Assembly: GCF_020184175.1 (NCBI RefSeq)
Contig: NC_065531.1
Location: forward strand, 77,780,604-77,844,603
Reading direction: 5' to 3'
Source of the DNA: Aphis gossypii
Lineage: Eukaryota; Arthropoda; Insecta; Hemiptera; Aphididae
Length of the DNA: 64,000 nucleotides
In this document: positions 55,378 to 64,000 of the stretch, in pieces
How the letters are laid out: each line of letters starts with the position of its first letter
Position numbering within the stretch: the first letter of the stretch is position 1
Notes under the pieces: model-generated
The model's database searches: none
What the model saw: only the letters and a program-made list of their open reading frames with translations
Told to the model about the DNA's origin: nothing
Position numbers and translations under genes: made by a program

Positions 55378-55529
55378 TCACTCTTCCAAATTATCCATTA
55401 AACTAAGTCGGTCGAAGCTTTCTGAAGCACCATCATATTGTACAAGAGGAAGCGGAGAATGTGACGTGAGACTGCGATTGTGGCTCGAATTCATCTTGTG
55501 GCGCCAGCGTAAAAGTTTTTCCCGATACT
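55378..55529 (-). CDS. Candidate terminal coding exon, protein not recognised
   Basis: On the minus strand a CCACATTAG acceptor at 55530 is followed by two bases that finish a codon and then 49 codons and a TGA stop at 55378-55380. The peptide starts YREKLLRWRHKM and ends SFDRLSLMDNLEE. It is basic at the start, Ser/His-rich in the middle and acidic at the end, like a cytoplasmic tail. Composition is clearly less AT-rich than the surroundings and the residue mix is protein-like rather than Lys/Asn/Phe/Tyr-rich. An in-frame TAA lies just upstream of the proposed acceptor, so the coding part must begin after it. I do not recognise the family. The exon needs a phase-1 donor upstream, and the neuroligin exon at 57443 has exactly that, on the same strand. 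It could instead be the last exon of a nested gene or a remnant. A second possible acceptor (TTTTGCAG near 55586) opens a different frame that is less convincing. Confidence 0.4.
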
Positions 55530-55589
55530 CTAATGTGGAAAATTCCAAAGCAAATAGTAACCAAACGCACAATTAAAGGAAAAAAACTA

Positions 55590-55930
55590 CCATCCTGCAA
55601 AATTCATCACGGTATTTGTTAATGTACAATGGAAAACAATGAAGTGAACAAAAAACCCCCCGTAAGAATTCGAATGAAAACAAAAAGGACCGACACAGCG
55701 AGGCCACAGACAATAAATCTCAACAGGAATTTTACGGTCGGTCAGATTGGATCGACCCTTCTCGGGCTCTGCTTACGAATTCATATCACACCACCTTGGT
55801 CTGAGAAAGGCTAAAACCTTTATGTCTTTATAGGAGTTTATTTCATGAAAGTCGGTGGAGAAAACGACGAGTGGGACGTTATAAACGACCCGATAAAAGC
55901 TCCCACTGGAGCTGGCCAAAAAAATTAATT
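55590..55930. other. GC-richer patch next to the candidate terminal exon
   Basis: This block is noticeably less AT-rich than its surroundings and contains several CpG sites. On the plus strand it has a 61-codon frame (55629-55814) and, after a TTTATAG acceptor-like site at about 55834, a short frame starting MKVGGENDEWDV that stops near 55927. Neither resembles a family I know. It may be regulatory DNA or decayed coding sequence. Confidence 0.25.
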
Positions 55931-56968
55931 ATTATTAGCTGTGTATTGGTATGCCGTACGCGCTTTTTAACAACTGTTCCTTAGTTGCCTGGGTAAGACT
56001 AACGTTGCAACCCAGAGTAGATCATTTATCACCGATTTAAAAATGAACAAAGAATTAAGAAACTAGTTGAAATTAAGCTTATTAACCTTAATCGCTTTTT
56101 CGAAAATTCTATAATTTTTTGTGTCATACGTATTGTGGTTTTAAATGGTTCTTCAATAAAATAATAAGAACCAAGTTAACTCGATTAGATATATTCTTTT
56201 TATATATTACGCCTGGTAAAAATAATTATTGAGTTTGACATTAGATACTAACCCAGTGGATGTATTCATATATACAGTTTACTAATACCAAGAAAATAAA
56301 AATGAATAGTAAATATTAAAAACAAAAATAGTTTATAGGATTTAAAATATATTACATGATTTTCCAATAAATGACTTATCTAAGAAATAGACTTTAATAG
56401 TATCCATACAGACAAAATATACATACATTATATTTATTGGATTAAAAGTAACTGGATTTAACTAGTAGTATTTGTATTTCATATGCATTATAATAATCAT
56501 CAATATAAATCCCAATCTCGTAGTTTAATATTTATAAATTAAATGTGTTATTATTATCAGTAATTATTGTTTTTAATTGTCTAGAAAAACTAATAACTCA
56601 GTAATTTAAATTAAAATATATCATAATATTGTGTATTTTATTTTTAAAACGTTTTTAATAAAAACATATTTTTATAATATCTAACGTTTATAGTCAAAAA
56701 TATTATAATGTGTTGCTATGGTAAGTGAGGATACGTAGAAGACAAAAATAATCTCACACAAAACAAACTTTTTTAAGTTAAGTCAAAAGATTTGGCACGA
56801 TTCCTTTTAACAACAAAGGCGTTTATAGTTTGTACGAGTATAATATATCTTTCTATTCCATGCACTAATAAATTGAACTTTTTATGTACTATTTTGATTT
56901 TATTTTTTTTTTTTAAATAGAGTCTGCCTTTTATAAAAAACGCAGTATAAATATATATATATTATATA

Positions 56969-56984
56969 TGTGTGTGTGTGTGTG

Positions 56985-57032
<48 letters not shown>
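56969..57032. repeat. (TG)n dinucleotide tract
   Basis: About 64 bases of TG repeat with one interruption (TGTTGTG) adjoin a short TA run. On the transcribed minus strand it reads (CA)n and starts about 410 bases after the neuroligin donor at 57442. Confidence 0.95.
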
Positions 57033-57035
<3 letters not shown>

Positions 57036-57442
57036 AGAATTAGGTGAACAACAATTAGGATAAAAATACAAAATATTATAAATAGTTTTCACATTGAATT
57101 ATAATTTTGATTACATTAGATTGTCAATTTATTAAATAAATTAAAGATAATAATTAATACCAATCAAAAGTATATTATTATTGTAATACCTAGTAACTAT
57201 AAGAACAAATATTTGCATTGATTTTTTTCTTAATGTTTTTTTTTTTTTTGTTTAAACTAACATTATATTTTACAAATATTTTTCATATATAAATTCAAAA
57301 AAAATTCATGAAATATTTATTTTTCTCTATAGATACATTATATTTATCAAGGGTTTATTGATAATTATTTTATTAAATGTTAAATGTTTAATATTAAAAA
57401 CTGTGAATAAATGTAATATTTTTGCATTTATAAAATACTTAC

Positions 57443-57640
57443 CATCTGGTACTGCGGAAGATGACATCAAGAAACCAACACAAGCAGCCCCGGTGCCATG
57501 ACCCATTAATGTTACGTTACTTGGGTCACCACCAAATACAGCTATATTTTCTTGTATCCAATGCAGGGCTGCTATTTGATCCATGAGACCGTAGTTGGAC
57601 GGTGACTTGAGGTGTTGATTGGAGTTGAGATTTAAAAAAC
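57443..57640 (-). CDS. Nlg: Neuroligin, internal exon with the nucleophile-elbow region (partial gene)
   Basis: This exon encodes part of the extracellular carboxylesterase-like domain of a neuroligin, the postsynaptic adhesion protein that binds neurexin. It carries one split codon plus 65 residues, including NYGLMDQIAALHW, FGGDPSNVTLMGHG and TGAACV. In active cholinesterases the elbow reads GESAG with a catalytic serine. Here it reads GHGTG, so the serine is absent, as is usual in neuroligins. The acceptor is a long T tract ending in TTTTAG at 57641. The donor is GATG followed by GTAAGT at 57442-57437. The exon enters in phase 1, probably completing a Gly codon, and leaves in phase 1. The reading frame continues in the exon at 26444. 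The family call is very secure. Which of the several insect neuroligin paralogues this is cannot be told from the sequence alone. Confidence 0.95.
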
Positions 57641-57719
57641 CTAAAACAAAAAAAAAAAAAAAAAAGAAATGAGATTTCATATGAATAATATAAAATAATA
57701 ATAAAGACAAATAATAAAA

Positions 57720-58100
57720 AGAGATAAAAGGGGACAATGCAACATTGATTTACAGCAAGTAGACATGAGCTTAAATCTGGGAGCCATTTGTTCATGATGT
57801 ACACTTAAAGATCCATGGAAAGGGCTGGCAAGAACTGAGGGGAGAGACGAAAGTCTTTTTGTTGATACGGTCGAGGGAGAGAGAGAAAAATCAGTAGGAA
57901 GGAGGTTTGTTCCACATTGAGCTCCTTTTTCCACTTTCCCAGACCCGTTAAAGTGTAGTCTTAACGGGCGGATGTGACTTTAAGACAGAGAGAAACGCTA
58001 CACATAATCCATGACAATAAATGCTTCTGGGAATTCGGCTCAGTAGATGGTTACCAGATGATATCGATGAATGACGACGACGACAATTGACGAGTAAGAT
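57720..58100. other. Purine-rich patch upstream of the neuroligin exon
   Basis: This intronic block just upstream of the neuroligin acceptor has long purine runs on the plus strand (GAGGGGAGAGACGAAAG, GAGGGAGAGAGAG). They read as a CT-rich tract on the transcribed strand and could serve as a polypyrimidine-tract-protein site for splicing control. It has a GC-richer composition and an 85-codon minus frame with no recognised motif. Confidence 0.25.
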
Positions 58101-61100
58101 ATTTTTAGCAAATTGCTCTTGTTTTTATTTCTACAGTTTACTGTTATTTATATTATAATAATTTGAAATAGTAACAATTGTAGTAAGTGTACATGAATAC
58201 ATATAAAGATTTAATGGACTTATCATTATGGCTAAATAATTATTTGTATTTTAATAAATAAAAATAAATATATATTTTATAAATTAAATAACAGGTTGGA
58301 TTTACTTAATTCTACATCGTTTAATTAGAACTGAGTGCTTTAAAAAATTACGTTTGGTATTTTTTAATTTAATTATATCAACTACTCATAACATTTAGAA
58401 AAAAAATATCAATTTGTAAAATTGGAAAATGACACCAAGATATGACTTGATACTATAAAATTCTTCTTTTACTTAGATTACTGTACATATGTGCGTAATA
58501 TTAAGTTTTAATATTGTCATTTTATGTTTAAATTAATTAAATACATATGTATATAGTATATACATATAAATTATCTTAAATAAATGAATAAACATTCCGT
58601 ATTATTAATCATTATTCATAATATTATGCTAATTGGTTTATATAATACTAAAAGTTTTTTAAATTATATACCTGCAGCATTTGATTTAGAACTTATTTAA
58701 TGAATTAAAAACAAATAATTTACAAACCATTGTTAAATCATTGAAATACAATAAAGCAAAAATCACATGCTCACGAGTTATGATACAGATAATCATGTTT
58801 AATTAAGTATATATTTTTAAACCACGTTATTTAAATTTGAACTGATTTGAATATATACATTGTGTCGAGGGTTGTTAGAAATAATATAACAAATAATATT
58901 ATAAAGCTATGAATTTAAAACAGTCAATCATTCGTGATATACCTACCAACATCACTCAGCGTTGCATGATTTTATTGTAATATGCATTATATTATATTAA
59001 AGGTAGGTAGTTAAATTCGTCGCGTATTTCAACTGACATTAATTTATGTTAAATCAATGATAGCTGATTTAAACACGATATCAGCATTTGAGTTCTGTAA
59101 TCTAATTTCGTTGCACTGGTGATGAATTTGGTAAGATTTTTGACAATTGCTTCGTTAATAATAATACAATACGACAAATATTATAAAATTGTATAGTGCA
59201 TAATATTATATTATATCAAGTAACTATAACATTTGAAATTATCTATATAAACTAAAATCATAGATTAATTACCAAAACTATGAAAAATAGGTTGATACAT
59301 AATTGTGTCAAGTCGTTATATGGCAATAGAATAAAATATATCACAAGTAATGTATTTAATAAGTTATAAAAGAGGTGTAAAATTGGCGAATTGTAATACA
59401 TAAAAGAATTTGCGTTTTTTGGGAAAAACCTTTGGTAATTTTAATACTAATAAAAAAAAAACATAATTAATAATTATTTAGAAATTAAAACATTTGTTTT
59501 TTGATCCATAATATTGCAGTTTTTGATTATTGCCGCTGTTCTTTGGTTTGTAAATATGTTAGGAATGTAAATTGTTATAATTGTTATAAAAAAAGATTTT
59601 TTTTTTCATTCGTATTAATTGAAAAGCAAATAAAATTAATGATTAATATAACTTAATGATAATTAATAACTTACCGAATACCACAAAAAAAAAATATTTA
59701 GTATAATAATATTATATTTTTTATGTTAAAATATATTTCATAAATATATACAAAAAAATTATACTAATCACTGTGTATTTATTGATTTAAACAATGACTT
59801 TGTTAATTTTTTCCTCTAATTTTTGTAAGCAACGACCTAGTGCTTTGTTTAAATAGCCAAAAAAACTTTGCTCAATGTCCATTTTACTTAAAATGAAACT
59901 TATTCAAAATTTAGATTTTTTTAATACTTAATATTTAGCATCATATTTATAAAAAAAACTCAATTTATTCTATGGTTTTTAAAGCATGCCAAAATAATAG
60001 AATAATAATGACATAAAATGAGTGTTTTATTTCAGAATAAATTTTGTTTGAAGGTTTTTTTGAAACGGACCTAAGATAAAATGTGTATTATCATAAATTA
60101 CGATTGTGGGCATAAATCCTAATAAATATTGACGTACAGAAATAATTTGACGTATTTTAAACGTAGTATGAGATAAAAAAAAATATTCAGGAATTCAAAA
60201 AGGTATTCTAAATAATGGATACATATTGTTATAAAGGTATAGTAAAATTGTTATAAATATTTCAATATAATATCTTAACTAAGTATGCAAATAGATGCAG
60301 TTAGAATAAAACATAATTACTACGACGATACTGTGTAGTTTTGAATGCAAATATTATTTTTAGTACTCGAATGCAGTGTCATTTTTATTAAATATTATTA
60401 TAATATTATATTATAAATTGATGCGGTGCATATTAAATGAACAAAAAATATGAAATATGAAATACAATAATGAATCGAGTGGACAAACAATACGGAATTA
60501 GCGTTTGCTGATATTACATAGTAGTCACGTGGAATATAATGCTGGAGGTAAACACATACGAATAGGTATATGAAGTACAAACCTACGCCATGAATCAAAT
60601 TCAATTATAGATAGGTAGGTAGGTATTGTTGTGTAAAATTAATAGAAGTCACTTCAGCTCTGGTGTATATACGAGTAGGAGACTAAAGATTTGCTGAGAA
60701 TTTTACAGATAAAACTGAACTGGACTTCCATTTCAAGAAAACCACACGATGTAATACAATATCGATAAAAATAATATTGCAATTGCAGTGTTGCTTGCGT
60801 TTGTTAGAAACTAATTGAATAAAGGATCAGATATTTCATCGGTCATGAACTATAACATGACCATCTACGGAAATATGATTTCTTGTCTGTGTAACACAAT
60901 GTTACCTTCCTAGTAACTTTTCTAAAGAAGTGTTATACAATTTAATTGGCATCATTAAACCTTCATTATTTACCGATCGCAATGGAATACACAATAAATT
61001 ATTATATTCGCATAATCTACATGGAAATTGATATGGTTTAATGATCGAATATTATAATGATTTATTCTAAGCTATTCGATTAAATTATATAAAAAAAAAA

Positions 61101-63758
61101 AAAAAACACTGTTGTTAGCGATCGGTTTTTAATACAACACTATTATGCATAAGTTTTAATAACAGATTAATTCTGTTGGTACCTATAATTGATTTATTGG
61201 TAGTATCAATTTCAATAATGCACGTATTTGTTTTTTCAATTTTTAATTTTTTTTCAAAAGTGTAATAATATTATCTGTCTAAATTTCGTGTTGGTTATAG
61301 ACTGTCGTATATTTTATTATCATATTATAATATATTATAATTAAATGGTTGTGGAATATTAAAACTATAAGTGTTTACAAAGAAATATAATTTAGTCATA
61401 TTTTTAACACATGAATTTTTTTTTTTATACAAATAGGACACAATAATTACTTTTTTCTGCGAGTTTTTTATGGTATAAATATATACATAATATACATATA
61501 TATTTATATTATAATATTACACATCGAGTAATACGAGTGTAAGTTTTGAATAGAAATGTTCAACTTTATCAAACATGCAACAAAACTACTATACAAATGT
61601 TTCAGTAGGAATGGCGTGGACTGCAAAGAAACGACTGGGAAGCGTTAAGAACAAAAATACTTAATGATAATAAATCTTTATTTTCCCAGACTTAAGTCTG
61701 CTATGGAAAAAAATGGGAGTATAAACAAGACCATGATGACTGAGTTATAATACATTTAAAAAAAAATTAAGAAAGTAATATTTTTAATTAGTTTAACTTT
61801 TCAATTTACGACCATTTTCTCGCAATAATTTTAAACGTTATTGATTTAGTAAAATATCTCGAACATAATAATTTATTTCTACTAATAATATTATACATAT
61901 AGGAGTTGTAGGCGCAATTTTATATGCTTTTTTAAATAGGACGAACAAGATTAGCTGAATATGTTGCAATTTATGTACCTATTTTTATAAATTTTAACAG
62001 CACATTTTATTGATAAATTGTCATTCTTATTCAGGCATTTTTTTATGAAGATCCTATCAATTGTCACCCAATAAAACCATTTTCAAAAAAATGAGAATTT
62101 CAATAACAAATAGAAACGATATGATAATGGCGAATATATGATGTTAAAATAAAAAAAAAAGTAAGTAAAATAACTACTAATGGATGATAACCTAAATTAA
62201 AATAGCTTTGGATCACTAAAATGCGTATTTTCTATTTTAATTTTAAACTACAAACAATTATTGTACAATAAATTCGCGTTAGCTGAATAGTTTTTGTCTT
62301 GTTACCATTAATATAAGATTAAATATACCTGATATCAGTTATAATACACATTGTCTATTTGTTAATGTATATGTTTAAATTGAAATATTTCATATAGGTA
62401 CTCATATCTTGTACACAAATCAAAATATCGTAAAAAATCTAATATATGAATACAGATAACGTATTAAATATTAATTTAATAATAAATTTATCAATTATCA
62501 TATTGAAGCTACTCGTATACAAGACTGGGTTTTCTTAAACAATATTTGCTGTGGTTGTTTTAGCGACTTTTATAAAACATAAAATTCTCTAATTTTTAAA
62601 ATGTATATTATGAATTATATTTGAAAAGATTGTATTTGATAACATTGTTAACCATTATTTTATTTGTTTTAAACAGTTTGTAAAAAGCCCATCTTCCACC
62701 CACCAAAATATGAGATAATTGATTAAACATGTAATTTTTTTTTTTTTATAAATATAATATATGAAATGTAAAGACATTGAAAAATGTAAATACTGAAAAA
62801 CATTGGTTTGTCATAATGTAGATATATTAATAATGAAAAAGTCGAAAATATAAAGTCGTAGATAATAATATATTATTATAATTAAGAAAAAAAAATAATT
62901 TTTAGTATATTAAATATATAATATTTCAGGTGCATAAAACAATCGTGTAGTTATGGAGTATTATATTTTTAAACAAATCTATTTTCTAATATCTGTAGTG
63001 TATTATCTATAAATATATTTTTAGCTATAAGAAATAGAGAATTATATATATATATATAAATATATATAATTTTTTTAATAATAAAAGTAAGCTTTTGAAA
63101 CCTAAAACTAAAGGTTGAAAACTTCTAAGTGTATTTACTAGCAATAAAAACACTGCCCATTCACTTTTGACTTCACAAGTATGTATAGTGCTCGAGACTT
63201 GAGTGAAGTAGTAGAATAGGCATATAACCATTTAATGTAGACAAATCCTATAAAGAGAGATAATAGATACACAAGAACAGCAAATAAACAGTATAATATT
63301 ATAACGCAAAACATTTTATACTTAAATTTTGGTCCGTAATAATCCATTAAAGAGAGTGCTGATGTTATTGTAGAAAATAAACAATCAATGATTAAAATTT
63401 ATAATATTATGTTACGTTATATATTTAAAGACTTTTGAATGATTAAAAACAGAGTAAACATAAAAAGTTTTATCGAAAAACTATGTTTTATATACGCCAT
63501 ACTGCGTAGGTTCATGTTAAAAACAAAACAAAACAAGCTACCCGGTTCAGTGACTCAATCTATCGACTATTGGAATCTGGTTGGTGGCGTATTACCATTA
63601 TTATTGTTATATTACGTTTTAATTTTGCACTTTATAAAGCTGAAGTTATCCATTTTAAAATAATGGCATGGTTACGACATGCTCTTATATTATGATAATA
63701 ATTATTTTTCGCGCAGTTTTCGTATTTTTTTCAAATCTATTTTTAATAATTTACAGAT

Positions 63759-63760
<2 letters not shown>
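58101..63760. other. AT-rich intronic DNA, nothing recognised
   Basis: Low-complexity AT-rich sequence. A 14-base perfect palindrome, CAGACTTAAGTCTG, lies at 61687-61700 and a short GGTA repeat at about 60612-60624. No exon was recognised. Confidence 0.55.

Positions 63761-63800
<40 letters not shown>
63760..63800. repeat. (TA)n array
   Basis: This is an uninterrupted TA dinucleotide run of about 40 bases, the longest perfect one in the window. The short plus-strand frame over it encodes only an Ile-Tyr repeat and is not a gene. Confidence 0.95.
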
Positions 63801-63807
<7 letters not shown>

Positions 63808-64000
63808 TATAATTAATAATAATTATACTCGTATGTATTATATATATGTGACATACTTTTATTTGATCTTTTTACTAGTCTAAACAAACATTTAAAAAAA
63901 GAAACGACTTGGTATTTTATAACTGATTATTATCGGCTATTATTTTAGTATTCTTAATCTGATTAGAACTATTGAAGCTTCTGTAGATGACAAGTAGATA

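Larger units (their letters stand above)
26445..57442 (-). other. Neuroligin giant intron, about 31 kb
   Basis: The interval is bounded by the GTAAGT donor at 57442-57437 and the TTTTTTTTAG acceptor at 26445. The flanking exons join in frame within a conserved stretch of the esterase domain, so the whole 31 kb should be removed in the full-length transcript. It holds the CpG-rich islands near 33.1, 34.6-36.2, 47.9 and 51.7 kb, a mariner-like element, a broken coding remnant, a telomere-like inverted repeat, a (TG)n tract and a candidate terminal exon. Each of these is listed separately. Confidence 0.9.
57641..64000 (-). other. Incomplete intron upstream of the first visible neuroligin exon
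   Basis: This stretch precedes the exon at 57640 on the minus strand. It ends in a T-rich tract and a TTTTAG acceptor. I found none of the expected N-terminal neuroligin segments (the start of the esterase fold, or the EDCLYLN-type motif). The DNA is AT-rich apart from a purine-rich, GC-richer patch at about 57720-58100 just upstream of the exon. A (TA)n array lies at 63760-63800. Upstream exons should lie beyond 64000. Confidence 0.75.

Noticed and set aside
57526..57934. Minus frames of 92 and 85 codons overlapping the neuroligin exon
   Set aside because: One is a wrong-frame shadow of the exon. The other lies in purine-rich intron and has no conserved motif or neuroligin N-terminal sequence.
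63668..63883. 71-codon plus-strand frame
   Set aside because: A large part is an Ile-Tyr repeat encoded by the (TA)n array.
1..64000. CRISPR arrays, bacterial operons, rRNA and intact tRNA genes
   Set aside because: None was seen. The intron structure and composition are those of an animal nuclear genome.

Overview
The window looks like a piece of an AT-rich insect nuclear genome. It has long A/T homopolymers, AT microsatellites, GT-AG introns, very large introns and small islands of balanced base composition. The best guess is a sap-feeding hemipteran such as an aphid. That rests on base composition and protein character only and is an inference, not a proven assignment.

The one gene I can identify with confidence is a neuroligin on the minus strand (a catalytically dead carboxylesterase-like synaptic adhesion protein). 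Four consecutive internal coding exons are visible: 57640-57443, 26444-26160, 21465-21210 and 21148-20926. They join with matching splice phases (1, 1, 2, 0) into about 320 codons of the esterase-like ectodomain. Both ends are missing. The signal peptide and N-terminal exons should lie above 64000. The rest of the esterase domain, the stalk, the transmembrane segment and the cytoplasmic tail should lie below 1, because I found no further exon in 1-20925. Most of the window is therefore neuroligin intron: one of about 31 kb, one of 4.7 kb, one of only 61 bp, and two incomplete introns at the edges.

Inside these introns there are several other items. One is a plausible terminal coding exon at 55529-55378, also on the minus strand, which is splice-phase compatible with the neuroligin exon upstream of it. 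Another is a 732 bp non-autonomous Tc1/mariner-like element at 49925-50656 with a TA duplication. There are also a broken protein-coding remnant near 46.4-46.6 kb, a possible tRNA-derived SINE remnant near 22.3 kb, a telomere-like TTAGG inverted repeat near 36.8 kb, and many simple repeats.

A set of CpG- and GC-richer islands (about 4.8-5.3, 13.7-14.8, 16.1-17.3, 22.6-24.5, 33.0-33.4, 34.6-36.2, 47.9-48.3 and 51.6-52.1 kb) stands out from the AT-rich background without convincing coding capacity. They are candidate regulatory elements or unrecognised transcript starts. Nearly all other open reading frames in the window are short, low-complexity chance frames. I did not find a clearly new multi-gene system. 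The most interesting leads are the possible alternative neuroligin terminus and the intronic islands.
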